A DNA stretch of 64,000 bases from Castor canadensis (GCF_047511655.1 NC_133398.1:111864332-111928331), one strand, 5' to 3'; positions 22,157-33,118 are shown, numbered from the stretch's first letter. The notes: generated by a model not told the origin, from the sequence alone. Translations and numbers: made by a program.

Positions 22157-22881
22157 TGTCTATTATAAGGGACTCAGCAGACAGAGCAGTCTCCATCTGG
22201 GACCCTGTGCACACAATCCCATGCAGAAGGAAGAGTACTGGCAATGCTTGTGCAGCCCTGCCAAGTTTCCACTAGGACATGACATGAATGAATCACTGTT
22301 GCTCACATTTCACCAATCAGGTTAAGTCACATGGCCACATTGGGTTTAGCAGAATGGAGCCACATTGTCCTCACAGGGAGGAGGCAATGTTTGGCATCCC
22401 ACAGCACCCATCTACTAATTGGGTCACCACAAGCACCTGCGTATCTTCAGAAACCAGATCTGCCCAGCACGTCACACACTCATTCACTTCTCAGGAAAGA
22501 CCAGCTCAGTGAATAGTTGGGTGAATAAATGGATGAGGAATAAGTCTGGAACTGACTTCAGAAAGGTTCAGAACTTTCACCAAGAAGGAATACCACCTAC
22601 CATGCTCAAGAACAACATGGCCCCATATACCCTGGTGAGAAGAGAAATGAAAGCAAATTATCATGTGTTGTGGAATGAGAAAGACAGGGCTATGGGGCAT
22701 TTAAATGGGCTCACAATTCAGACACACAAGAAAAAGAAAACTAAACCAGCAATAGCATTCAGTCCTCACCTTCAATCTCTGTCTATATTTTTCCAAGTAA
22801 ATAATATCATTTTGCTTCATCTCCTAATTCTTCCATTTAATGCTATTTTGAGCATCAGTCCTTATGAAGGGATATCCTAAA

Positions 22882-23238
22882 AAGCAGGGTTCTTAGCCTG
22901 GGGTCCATGAAATTTCACTGGGGAGAAATAAGTTTTGGTTAACTTGGATTTAACATTTCAGTACAGTGTGGATGAAGACAAAAAACACTGTAGATAAATA
23001 TCACAGTACAGTTTCTAATACATTTTAAAATATCATTTATGTTTTTGCTACTCCAAAATTATAAGAATAGTAACTACAACCACTGTATCTGGATATTTTA
23101 TGAATTAATAAATGAGTAGCTATATAAATATATGACATAAATATGTTTTAAATATTGATTATTGAATTTCAATATAATTTAGTATCCCTTGTAATGCTAT
23201 GAGTTTTATTTTATGCATTTAAAAACATTCTGTCAAAT
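22882..23238 (+). mobile_element. Probable old hAT-type DNA transposon fragment
   Basis: It starts 'cagggttcttagcctggggt', which resembles a hAT-Charlie terminal inverted repeat. A long AT-rich body follows, ending 'ttatgcatttaaaaacattc'. The other terminal repeat is not seen because old L1 sequence begins. The family is given from memory and is tentative. Confidence 0.4.
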
Positions 23239-23239
23239 G

Positions 23240-24625
23240 TATGCTGTTTAAAAGAGACTTGCTTTAAATCTAAGGACAGGCTTAGGTTGAAAGTAAAAGG
23301 AAGAAAAAGATATTCCATCCAAATAGCAACCAAAAGAAAGCAGGTGTGGCTATACTAAATCAGACAAAAATAAATCTTAGGTAAAAAATCTAATATAAGA
23401 GTCAAAGAAAAGTCAGGCATCAGTGGTTCCTACCTGTAATCCTAGCTAATGAGGAGGCAGAGATGAGGAGGATTGAGGTTTGAACCTAGCCCAGGGAAAT
23501 AGTTCACAAGGCTCTATCTTGAAAAAAAAAATCATAAAAAATGCTGGTAGAGTGTCTCAAGGTGTAGGCCCTAAGTTCAACTCCAGTACAAAAAAAAAAG
23601 AAAAGAAAGAAAAACTTTAAATGATAGAAGAGTCAATTCACCAGAAAGATACAATAATTATAAACACACATGGATCAAACACCAAACCTCCCAATTAAAT
23701 GAAGCAAACATTGACAGAATTGAAGGAGAAGCAGACAGAAATACAATCACAGTAGGAGACTTTACTATCTGACTTTCAGCAATCATAGAATCAGACAGCA
23801 GATCAACAAGGAAAGAGAGGATTTGAACACCATAGACTTAATTGGACTTAACAGAAAAATTCAGAACATTCCATCCAACAGCAGGAAAAATACACATTTT
23901 TCTCAAGTGCACATTCTTCAGAATAGACAATATGTCAGACCACAAAAAAACTTAACAAATTTTAGAACACTGAAATAATTCAAAAATAATTCAAAGCATC
24001 TTTTCTCATTATAATGAAATGAAATTAGAAATCAATCACAGATGGAACACTGGGAAATCCACAAATATATAGAAATCAAGATTTCTTTATATGTTCTTAA
24101 CCAATGGGTCGAAGAAGAAATTACATGGGAAATAAATTGTCTTAGGATGAGTGGGAAATGAAAACAATATTCCAAGATTCATGGAATGGGGCAAAAACTG
24201 CATGAAGAGGGAAATTTATAGCTGTAAATGGTTCATTAAAAGAAGAATGTTCACAAACCAGCAATCTAAATTTATACCTCTAAGGAATTAGAAAAGGAGG
24301 AAAAGAACTATACTCAAAGTTAGCAGAAAATTATTAATAAAGACTAGAACATATTAAATAAAATAGGAAATAGAAAAATAGATGTTTTAAAAGTTAGTTC
24401 TGCAAAAATATCAATAAAATAGATAAAATTTTGGCTATACTAAGAAAAAAGAGAACTAACACTAAATTAGAACAGAAATGGAAGACATTACAACCAATTT
24501 TACACAAATAAACAGGATTCTAAGAAAATACTATGTACAATTTATGCCAACAAATTTGATAAACTAGATGAAACTAATAAACTTCTAAAAACACACAACT
24601 TACGTACACTGAATCATCAAGAAAA
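23240..24625 (+). mobile_element. Old L1 ORF2 fragment
   Basis: Decayed L1 ORF2 (endonuclease to early RT region): 'acacacatggatcaaacacc', 'caatcacagtaggagacttt', 'cagaccacaaaaaaacttaa', 'gaagagggaaatttatagct'. No useful frame remains. A composite SINE interrupts it at 23,412-23,605. Confidence 0.75.
23412..23605 (+). mobile_element. Composite B1+ID SINE
   Basis: B1-like half ('ggcatcagtggttcctacct', 'gtaatcctagctaatgagga') with the typical 'gggaaatagttcacaaggct' linker. The ID half follows ('tagagtgtctcaaggtgtag') with an A-tail. Confidence 0.88.
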
Positions 24626-24628
24626 TTT

Positions 24629-24747
24629 AGCCAGGTGTGGTATTGCACACCTGTAATCCTAGTACTCGGGAAGCTAAGGTAGGAGGATTGCAAGTTCAAG
24701 CCAGCCTGGACTACATAATAAGACCCTGTCTCAAGAAAAAAAAAAGG
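24629..24747 (+). mobile_element. B1-like SINE
   Basis: 'gccaggtgtggtattgcaca', 'cctgtaatcctagtactcgg', ending 'gaccctgtctcaagaaaaaa'. Confidence 0.9.
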
Positions 24748-25031
24748 AAAAATATTAATCCAACTATGATGTTCAGAGGTGGGGGAGTCTTTAAGAAGTG
24801 ATTAAGGTTAGGTAAGATCACCAGGGGAAGTCCCCATGATTCAATTCTGGTGGCTTTTATAAGGAGAGAGAGAGTAAGAGAGACAGAAAGGAGAGAGATA
24901 CGACAGAGAGAGAGGAAACCAGGCCATCCTGGATGTGGTCCCTCCACCTTGGACCAGAACTGAGCCCAAATAAACCTTATTTCTTTATAACTTACCCAGT
25001 CTGGAGTATTGTGTTAATAGAATAGAAAATG
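24748..25031 (+). mobile_element. MaLR-type LTR fragment
   Basis: 'gaagtgattaaggttaggta', 'ggcttttataaggagagaga', 'gagcccaaataaaccttatt', 'agtctggagtattgtgttaa' follow MaLR LTR order to its 3' end. Confidence 0.7.
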
Positions 25032-25040
25032 GACAAAGGA

Positions 25041-25360
25041 CCAGGCATGGTGGCCCACACCTAGAATCCCAATTACTTAGAAGATAGAGATGGGGAAGAT
25101 CATGGTTCAAGGCCAGCTCAAGCAAAAAGTTAGAGACTCCCCCCATCTCAACAAATAAGCCATGTGTGATGGTGTATGCATGTGGTCCCAGCTATGCAAG
25201 AGGCAGAGGTAGGAGGATCCTGGTCTAAGGATGGCCAGGCCAAAAAAGGAGATCCTGTCTAAAAATTAACTAAAGCAAAAAGAGCTGGGGTGGGGAAGGC
25301 ATGGTAGAACACTGCCTAGCAAGTACAAGGGCAAGAGTTCAAACCCTAGTACTGCCAGAA
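25041..25360 (+). mobile_element. Two B1-like units plus an ID unit
   Basis: A B1-like unit at 25,041-25,155 ('ccaggcatggtggcccacac') is followed by a second B1 unit (25,160-25,265, 'gtggtcccagctatgcaaga'). An ID-like end then follows ('gagttcaaaccctagtactg'). Confidence 0.75.
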
Positions 25361-25411
25361 AGAAAGAAAGAAAGGAAAGAAGGGAGGGAGGGAGGGAGGG
25401 AAGGAGGGAAG
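25361..25411 (+). repeat. (GAAA)n/(GGGA)n tail microsatellite
   Basis: The purine tail of the preceding SINE has expanded into GAAA then GGGA repeats. Confidence 0.9.
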
Positions 25412-25499
25412 AAATGGACTGAGACAGATATTAACATTAAAAGACATTTTTGTACATCTTAAGTACTAGGTGTGAGAGTTAAAACAAATGCAGTAATTG

Positions 25500-25665
25500 T
25501 CCACTGCTTGGTAATTTGCAAAGTACTTTGCATTCACTGTTCTTATTTAAGAAGAAAATAGTTTGAAGGAGATGGAACTGTGATTCTCATATTATAAACA
25601 GAGAAAAGTAGTTTGGAAAAGTGAAGAAATGGTACAAGTCCACGAGGGAGTGTCAGACAAGCAAT
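25500..25665 (+). mobile_element. MIR-like fragment
   Basis: Weak resemblance to MIR: 'gcaaagtactttgcattcac', 'gaactgtgattctcatatta', 'agtggtttgg'-like decay of the core. Low confidence. Confidence 0.35.
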
Positions 25666-26600
25666 GGGGTCCTGGGACATGTGTCACAACCAGTTCTCTA
25701 AAAAACAAACAAACCCTGGTCTGAAGTATATAACAATTTCTGTGCTGTAAAATGCTCCACCGTGTCAACTACTAATGGTTTAATATAAGCCTTACAAAAT
25801 ATCTGAAAATTTAACAAGTGGTACTTGTGAGTTGGAACCAGCTTTCTTCTGAATGTTTCCTGTGCCTTCTCACTGCCAGGGAAAATTTAGGAGTAATAGT
25901 TTGCATCCAGAAAAAGCAATGGAGCAATATTTAAAATTGGTAGAAAAATTTGCATGAACTATAATATAATATGGATCAGTGTTTATTGGGCCTTTGGATG
26001 CTTATTTCTACTTGCTTTCTAAGGCTGAGAATTGGCTCATTTAGTAGAGTTGTTCTAACCCTTTGCTCCTTCATTGAGTGATGCTGAGAACACGTTTGCT
26101 ATGCTAGTGGCTTTTGTGTAGACTTTGGGCTCCATCATCGATGCTGTGCTCCTCTCATTTCTTGGGCCCATGTGTAGTGGGACAAGAATGCCTGAACTTC
26201 TTGGGAGGCTCTTGTGGCATATTTCCTGTCTAACTTGAATCTCTGTCTGTCCATGTTTGGATTTGGGGACGGGGGTGAGCATGTTGCTAGGAGACAGCCA
26301 ATGGAATGGAGGCTGTGGAAGTCTACAGAATCCTTGAGATGGATATGGCTGGACTTTCTATGGTTAACAGGGTCTCTGCCAAGATGATGTGTGATGTGAG
26401 TGACCAGCTGGGATCATGGTGGCCCTGGGGTGTGGACAAGATGAGGCTTCACTGTATGTTTTACCAGAGAAGAGTCTGATCCTCCCTATAGAAACTCAGT
26501 GGACCATTTCCTCTGGGCTTTGACCCAAAAATGCAGAGGATAGCCTAATGGGCTCTCATGGTCCTATCACTAAATGTTCTCACATATCAATATTTTGAAA
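25666..26600. other. Unique intergenic sequence
   Basis: No repeat or gene recognised. Confidence 0.4.
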
Positions 26601-26602
26601 AT

Positions 26603-26821
26603 CCAGGTTTGGATGTGAACTCAGGGCCTCACACTTTTTAGGCAGGTGCTTTTGCCACTTGACCCAGTCCACCAGCCCTTTCTTATGATGGTTTTTACTT
26701 TTTTTTTTAAGATAGGGTCTTCGGGACTATTTGCCCAGGCTGGCTTTGAACTGTGATCCTCCTGATCTCTGCTTCCTGAGTAACTAGGATCACAGGTGTG
26801 AGACACCAGCACCAGGCCCAT
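26603..26821 (-). mobile_element. Composite B1+ID SINE (minus)
   Basis: Reverse ID half ('tgtgaactcagggcctcaca', 'ttgccacttgacccagtcca', 'ccagcccttt') then reverse B1 ('gggactatttgcccaggctg', 'actaggatcacaggtgtgag'). Confidence 0.9.
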
Positions 26822-27043
26822 TCCATTTCTTATATCCATCTCAACCTTTGTTTTGTTTTGATTTGTGTTGTTCTTTGCTGCAACATTTTCAAGCAAGTCT
26901 CATATAGTGTGAGTTCACTCATAAGCACTTCAAAAATAAATCTATGACTGATAAAAATATTGATTCAAGCAACCATATAGATTGTTGTTATAGGCAATAA
27001 CTTTTTTAACTTCTCAATGATCTCTAGTAACTAGTCTGCTGTG

Positions 27044-27300
27044 GCTTGGATATAATTTGTCCCCCAAAGTCTCAGATGCTTGGAAGTTTTGTCCCAAAGT
27101 AACGATTTCAGGAAGTGGTGATGCCTTTAAGAGGTAGGGCCTAGGATGGAGGTAATTGGGTCATGGGGGATCCTCCTTTGGAAGGTATTAATGTCCATCT
27201 TATGGGAATGGGTTAGGTCTGACAGCACTGAACTAGTTACCACAAAAGTGGATTGTTATAAAGTAAGTTCAGCTTTCTCAGGTTACTTTCTTCTTGTTAT
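27044..27300 (+). mobile_element. MaLR-type LTR, left half
   Basis: Starts 'tggcttggatataatttgtc' and runs through 'gggcctaggatggaggtaat', 'tgggtcatgggggatcctcc'. Its right half resumes at about 32,430 beyond the large L1. Confidence 0.7.
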
Positions 27301-27338
27301 AAAGTAAATTCAGCTTTCTCAGGTTACTTTCTTCTTCT
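27254..27338 (+). repeat. 41-bp tandem duplication
   Basis: The block starting ttgttataaagtaagttcag (27,253) is repeated at 27,294 with one change. The offset is 41 bp, just before the CTT array. Confidence 0.9.
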
Positions 27339-27475
27339 TCTTCTTCTTCTTCTTCTTCTTCTTCTTCTTCTTCTTCTTCTTCTTCTTCTTCTTCTTCTTC
27401 TTCTTCTTCTTCCTTCTTTCTTCTTCCTTCTTTCTTCTTCCTTCTTTCTTCTTCCTCCTCCTCTTTCTTTTTTCT
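27326..27475 (+). repeat. (CTT)n microsatellite and pyrimidine tract
   Basis: About 85 bp of near-perfect TTC repeats to about 27,412, then TTCC/TTTC-rich pyrimidine sequence. Confidence 0.95.
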
Positions 27476-28088
27476 TTTTACTTTATCCCAGTAATAGTAT
27501 TCATCAGAGTCTGTCTGCTATATCTTCTATTTCCAGTTGGTGCCAAACAAATTCTAGTCATTCTCTTTTAAAATGTTATTAGCTACTCCACACTCTACGC
27601 CTCCTCACAGCAATTCCTCTAACCTAAACCTCTGTATCTTTATTTTTTTATTTTTTTTAAGGGTCCCAATATCTCCTTTATTTTTTTTTCATTTTTCTTT
27701 TATTATTCATATCTGCATACAAGGCTTGGTTCATTTCTCCCCCCTGCCCTCACCCCCTCCCTTACCACCCACTCCGCCCCCTCCCTCTCCCCCCCAATAC
27801 CCAGCAGAAACTATTTTGCCCTTATTTCTAATTTTGTTGTAGAGAGAGTATAAGCAATAATAGGAAGGAACAAGGGTTTTTGCTGGTTGAGATAAGGATA
27901 GCTATACAGGGCATTGACTCACATTGATTTCCTGTGCGTGGGTGTTGCCTTCTAGGTTAATTCTTTTTTAAGGGCAACAAATGCTAGCTAGTTTTTTAGG
28001 TGTCTTACCTATCCTCACCCCTCCCTTGTGTGCTCTCACTTTTATCATGTGCTCATAGTCCAATCCTCTTGTTGTGTTTGCCCTTGAT

Positions 28089-30688
28089 CTAATGTCCACA
28101 TATGAGGGAGAACATATGATTTTTGGTCTTTTGGGCCAGGCTAACCTCACTCAGAATGATGTTCTCCAATTTCATCCATTTACCAGCGAATGATAACATT
28201 TCGTTCTTCTTCATGGCTGCATAAAATTCCATTGTGTATAGATACCACATTTTCTTAAACCATTCGTCAGTGCTGGGGCATCTTGGCTGTTTCCATAACT
28301 TGGCTATTGTGAATAGTGCCACAATAAACATGGATGTGCAGGTGCCTCTGGAGTAACAGTCTTTTGGGTATATCCCCAAGAGTGGTATTGCTGGATCAAA
28401 TGGTAGATTGATGTCCAGCTTTTTAAGTAGCCTCCAAATTTTTTTCAAGAGTGGTTGTACTAGTCTACATTCCCACCAACAGTGTGAGAGGGTTCCTTTT
28501 TCCCCGTGTCATCGCCAACACCTGTTGTTGGTGGTGTTGCTGATGATAGCTATTCTAACAGCGGTGAGGTGGAATCTTAGTGTGGTTTTAATTTGCATTT
28601 CCTTTATTGCTAGAGATGGTGAGCATTTTTTCATGTGTTTTCTGGCCATTTGAATTTCTTCTTTTGAGAAAGTTCTGTTTAGTTCACTTGCCCATTTCTT
28701 TATTGGTTCATTAGTTTTGGGAGAATTTAGTTTTTTAAGTTCCCTGTATATTCTGGTTATCCATCTTTGTCTGTTGTATAGTTGGCAAATATTTTCTCCC
28801 ACTCTGTGGGTGTTCTCTTCAGTTTAGAGACCATTTCTTTTGATGAACAGAAGCTTTTTAGTTTTATGAGGTCCCATTTATCTATGCTATCTCTTAGTTG
28901 CTGTGCTGCTGGGGTTTCATTGAGAAAGTTCTTACCTATACCTACTAACTCCTGAGTATTTCCTACTCTTTCGTATGTTGAACCACCCCTGCATCCCTGG
29001 GTCGTGGTGAATAATCTTTTTGATGTGTTGCTGAATTCAGTTTGCCATTATTTTGTTGAGGATTTTTGCATCAATGTTCATTAAGGAGATTGGCCTATAG
29101 TTCTCCTTTTTGGAGGTGTCTTTGCCTGGTTTTGGGATAAGTGTAATACTGGCTTCATAAAATGTGTTTGACAGTTTTCCTTCCCTTTCTATTTCATGGA
29201 ACAGTTTAAGGAGTGTTGGTATCAGTTCTTCTTTAAAGGTCTGATAGAATTCAGCAGAGAATCCATCAGGTCCTGGACTTTTCTTTTTGGGGAGACTCTT
29301 GATTGCTGCTTCAATTTCATTTTGTGTTATAGGTCTATTCAGGTGATTAATTTCCTCTTGGTTCAGTTTTGGATGATCATATGTATCTAGAAATCTGTCC
29401 ATTTCTTTTACATTTTCAAATTTATTTGAATATAGGTTCTCAAAGTAGTCTCTGATGATTTCCTGGACTTCCATGGTGTTTGTTGTTATCTCCCCTTTTG
29501 CATTCCTAATTCTACTAATTTGGGTTTTTTCTCTCCTCATTTTAGTCAGGTTTGCCAGGGGTCTATCGATCTTGTTTATTTTTTCAAAGAACCAACTTTT
29601 TTGTTTCATTAATTCTTTGTATGGTTTATTTGGTTTCTATTTCGTTGATTTCAGCTCTTATTTTTATTATTTCTCTCCTTCTATTTGTTTTGGGAGTTGC
29701 TTGTTCTTGTTTTTCTAGGAGTTTGAGATGTATCATTAGGTCATTGATTTGGGATCTTTCAATCTTTTTAATATATGCACTCATGGCTATAAACTTTCCT
29801 CTCAAGACTGCCTTAGCTGTGTCCCATAGGTTCCGGTAGGTTGTGTTTTCATTTTCATTGACTTCCAGGAACATTTTAATTTCCTCTTTTATTGCATCGA
29901 TGATCCATTCTTCATTAAGTAATGAGTTATTTAGTTTCCAGCTGTTTGCATGTTTTTTGTCTTTACTTTTGTTGTTGAGTTCTACTTTTACTGCATTGGT
30001 GGTCAGATAGTATGCACGGTATTATGTCTACTTTCTTATATTTGCTGAGGCTTGCTTTGTGCCCTAGGATATGATCTATTTTGGAGAAGGTTCCATGGGC
30101 TGCTGAGAAGAATGTACATTGTGTAGAGCTTGGATGAAATGTTCTGTAGACATCTACTAGGTCCATTTGATCTATTGCATATTTTAGATCTTGGATTTCT
30201 TTATTGATTTTTTGTTTGGATAACCTATCTATTGATGATAATGGGGTGTTAAAGTCACCCACAACCACTGTGTTGGTGTTTATATATGCTTTTAGGTCTT
30301 TCAGGGTATGTTTGATGAAATTGGGTGCGTTGACATTGGGTGCATACAGATTGATGATTATTATTTCCTTTTGGTCCATTTCCCCTTTTATTAGTATGGA
30401 ATGTCCTTCTTTATCTCATTTGATCAATGTAGGTTTCAAGTCTACTTTGTTAGAGATAAGTATTGCTACTCCTGCCTGTTTTCGGGGGCCATTGGCTTGG
30501 TAAATCTTCTTCCAGCCTTTCATCCTAAGCATATGGTTACTTTTGTCGGTGACATGAGTCTCCTGTAAGCAACAAATTGTTGGATCTTCTTTTTTAATCC
30601 ATTTTGTCAAACGGTGTCTTTTGATGGGTGAATTAAGTCCATTAATGTTAAGCGTCAGTACTGATAGGTATGTGGTGATTCCTGCCAT
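28089..30688 (-). pseudogene. L1 ORF2 remnant (endonuclease, partial RT, C-terminus)
   Basis: ORF2p normally combines an AP-like endonuclease, a reverse transcriptase and a C-terminal Cys-rich part. Here the endonuclease is readable (30,688-29,963): LTLNINGLN, CCLQETH, VVVGDFN and ILSDHQ carry the expected catalytic-type residues, although a frameshift and a stop break it. The RT fingers follow (29,609-29,037) with [22 protein letters not shown] and [10 protein letters not shown]. The frame then jumps near 28,950-28,975 straight to C-terminal sequence ([22 protein letters not shown]). The palm domain with the YADD-type active site is deleted. It is inactive. Confidence 0.85.
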
Positions 30689-30738
30689 TTAGTTGTCTTA
30701 GTTGTTTGAAGGTTTGATTGTGTGTACCTAACTTGATG

Positions 30739-31266
30739 TTACTCTCTACTGTCTTGCTTTTTCTTATCCTGTGGTTTGGTGCTGCCTGCCTTTTCATGGT
30801 TAAGTTGGGTGTCACTTTCTGTTTGCAGGATCCCTTGCAGAATCTTTTGTAATGGTGGCTTTGTGGTCACATATTGTTTTAGTTTCTGCTTAACATGGAA
30901 GACTTTTATTGCTCCATCTGTTTTGAATGATAGCTTTGCTGGGTAGAGTATCCTGGGGTTGAAGTAATTTTCATTCAGTGCCCGGAAGATCTCACCCCAC
31001 GCTCTTCTTGCTTTTAATGTTTCTGTTGAGAAGTCTGCTGTGATTTTGATGGGTTTGCCTTTGTATGTTATTTGTTTTTTCTCTCTTACAGTCTTCAATA
31101 TTCTTTCCTTAGTTTCTGAACTTGTTTTAATGATGATATGTCGTGGAGTAGTTGTATTTTGATCTGGTCTGTTTGGTGTCCTGGAGGTCTCTTGCATTTG
31201 TATGGGAATATCTTTCTCTAGATTTGGGAAATTTTCCGTTATTATTTTGTTGAATATATTACACAC
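30739..31266 (-). pseudogene. L1 ORF1 remnant (RRM and C-terminal domain)
   Basis: 175 open codons encode the RNA-binding half of ORF1p: HIIIKTSSETKERIL, ITYKGKPIKITADFS and ARRAWGEIFRALNE, ending in a K/Q/D-rich tail. The N-terminal coiled coil that should precede it is absent. The frame meets a CA repeat at 31,261-31,293 and then 5' UTR sequence. This part of the frame is intact, which suggests a fairly young copy. Confidence 0.8.
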
Positions 31267-31293
31267 TCACACACACACACACACACACACACA
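31261..31293. repeat. (CA)n microsatellite at the ORF1 deletion point
   Basis: About 33 bp of CA repeats lie exactly where the ORF1 N-terminus should start, between the ORF1 remnant and the 5' UTR. Confidence 0.9.
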
Positions 31294-32352
31294 AAGTCCC
31301 ACCAAGTGTCCCAAGTTCAAATGCAATACAGTTTCCGTCAGTTTTTCAGCTTGCAGGTGTAATTTGGTTGTTCTCTCATCAAAGGTAGGGAGAAAAAGAA
31401 AAAAAAGCATTTGGAGGCAGTTCTGAGAGTGGTATCTGCAACTTTGGCTTGCCTGCCCACTGCTGTCAGCCTGCTGTTGCTGGCGGCATTATTTATGCAG
31501 ATCTCTGGGGTGAGCTTAGCACTCACCTGGTCCCACAGGCTTTGTTTGTTCAGAGTTCTCCTGTGCGGGAGCCTCTGCTACAGGCTTTCCCCTTTCCAAG
31601 CACTGGGAAAGGTAACACTGCCACCACGTTGTCAGGCCTGTGTGTTTATTTACAGTTCTTGTGGGAGGTGGGTCTTCCCCCCTCTCCTCTGAAGTTTTCC
31701 TCCCACTGCCACTTTCAGAAGCTTTCCTGCTCCTGCTTACTGGGCGGTGCTGCTGCTCCTGCTGCCGCCATGTTTATTTACAGTTCACGTGGGAAGTGGG
31801 TCTTCCCTCCTCTCCTGTGGAGTTTTTCTCCCTCCTCCACTCTCACAAGCGTCCCGCTCCTGGTTGCTGGGTGCGCGCCCCACTCCCACCAGAGGATCTC
31901 TGGCCCGCCTGGCTTGTTTATTTACAGTCCCGGGAAGGATTTCCTTCCCCCAATCTTCAGCGCTCAGTGTGCCCCACCCTCTTTCCAGCGTGTCTTAACT
32001 GTTCTTATTACTTATTACTCAGTTTCTCTTTTTTCCCCAGGGGGAGGTCAGTCTGTCCAGGGGGCTATGATGCTCTGGCCCAGGCTTGTCTGTGGGAGTA
32101 CCACGGTACCACGAAGCTCACCTGGTCTGTGTCTTCCCAAGCCGTATGGGTGCCGGCCAGTGGCAGCCCCGGGGGCCCTCCTCATTTCTCCATTTAACAT
32201 GAAGTGGAGATTCTCTGCACCGGCTGGAGATGTGGAGGGGTCAAAGTTATGCCTTTTCTCAGTGATTATGCCTGCAAAGTGTGTCTCCAGTGTCTCTCCA
32301 AGATTTCACTATAGGAGGGTCGCTTTCTGTTTCCTACCTCTAGCCGCCATCT
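31294..32352 (-). promoter_or_regulatory. L1 5' UTR / internal promoter
   Basis: GC-richer sequence with direct internal similarity: 'tgtttatttacagttc' recurs near 31,648 and 31,770, with 'tttatttacagtcccgg' near 31,917. Each copy is followed by related 'gtgggaggtgggtcttccc'-type text. The minus-strand start contains 'aagatggcggct', typical of an L1 start and a YY1-type site. The long open frame on the plus strand (31,449-32,456) is probably a non-functional antisense frame. Confidence 0.7.
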
Positions 32353-32362
32353 TCCCAATATC

Positions 32363-32434
32363 CTCTCTTTCTTTCTTTCTTCCTTCTTTCTTCTTCTTCT
32401 TCTTTCTTCCTCTCTCTCTCTCTCTCTCTCTCTC
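32363..32434 (+). repeat. Pyrimidine tract with (CT)n
   Basis: TTTC/TTC units followed by about 27 bp of CT repeats, similar in type to the tract at 27,326-27,475 on the other side of the L1. Confidence 0.9.
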
Positions 32435-32635
32435 CCCTCTGTACATTCAGCTGTGATTATTGATGCCACCGACCACATTACAGTGTAGCGCCAAGACCCT
32501 CACAGAGGCCAAAAGCATGGGCTACCCAATCTCGGATTTTCATTCTCCAATACTGTGAACTATGTAAACTTTTATTTATAAAGTGCTAGCCTCAGGTATG
32601 AAGTTATACAATAAACAATGGACTAACACATAGTA
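32435..32635 (+). mobile_element. MaLR-type LTR, right half
   Basis: 'actgtgaactatgtaaactt', 'ttatttataaagtgctagcc', 'tcaggtatgaagttatacaa' match the 3' part of a MaLR LTR and complete the half at 27,044. Confidence 0.6.
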
Positions 32636-32730
32636 CATACTCAAATTTTCTTAATTAGTTCAAAGGTGTCCATCAGAACTTTCCCATTTTTGCATGTTCT
32701 TGTGGGAATGAGATATCAAAATTGAGTGAA

Positions 32731-32822
32731 GAGGCTGACACTGTAGCTCAGTGGCAGAGCATGTGCCTGCCATGCCTCAGGGTCTGGGTTCAAGTTCCAC
32801 CATGGCAGTAAACCCAACAAAA
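32731..32822 (+). mobile_element. ID-like SINE
   Basis: 'aggctgacactgtagctcag', 'tggcagagcatgtgcctgcc', 'gggttcaagttccaccatgg' form a tRNA-type unit with an A-rich tail. Confidence 0.85.
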
Positions 32823-33037
32823 AAAGCACTAATATAATAAAAGCAATTGTGCCAGAATTAAGTAAAAAGACTGAGTGAAATTCTTCCACTCTGATAAAAT
32901 TAGTACTATAACTTCAAAGAGATTCAGTATTTTTAGAGAGTTGTTGACAATATTCTTTTTTATATTTAGTTCTTAGATAAAAATTGTATATTGTATAGAT
33001 GCATAGGTATGTATATACACACACATACACACACATA

Positions 33038-33118
33038 TTTGGTGGTACTGGGTTTGAACTCAGGGCCTCACACTTACAAGGCAGGTGCTCTACTGCTTGA
33101 GCCACTCCACCAGCCCTA
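33038..33118 (-). mobile_element. ID-like SINE (minus)
   Basis: 'tggtggtactgggtttgaac', 'tcagggcctcacacttacaa', 'ctgcttgagccactccacca' in reverse sense, with a TA/CA tail. Confidence 0.88.

Larger units (their letters stand above)
27664..32362 (-). mobile_element. Long L1 with 5' UTR and internal deletions
   Basis: An L1 in minus orientation, about 4.7 kb. The T-run and 3' UTR lie at the left (27,675-27,965). ORF2 pieces lie at 28,089-30,688, an ORF1 piece at 30,739-31,266, and a GC-richer 5' UTR extends to 32,352, where the element starts 'gggaagatggcggcta' on its own strand. A tentative 10-bp repeat tcccaatatc flanks it (27,664-27,673 and 32,353-32,362). The reverse transcriptase catalytic part and the ORF1 N-terminus are missing. 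Confidence 0.85.

Noticed and set aside
27326..27475. Possible CRISPR-like or other spaced array
   Set aside because: It is a simple trinucleotide microsatellite without spacers, in a mammalian genome.
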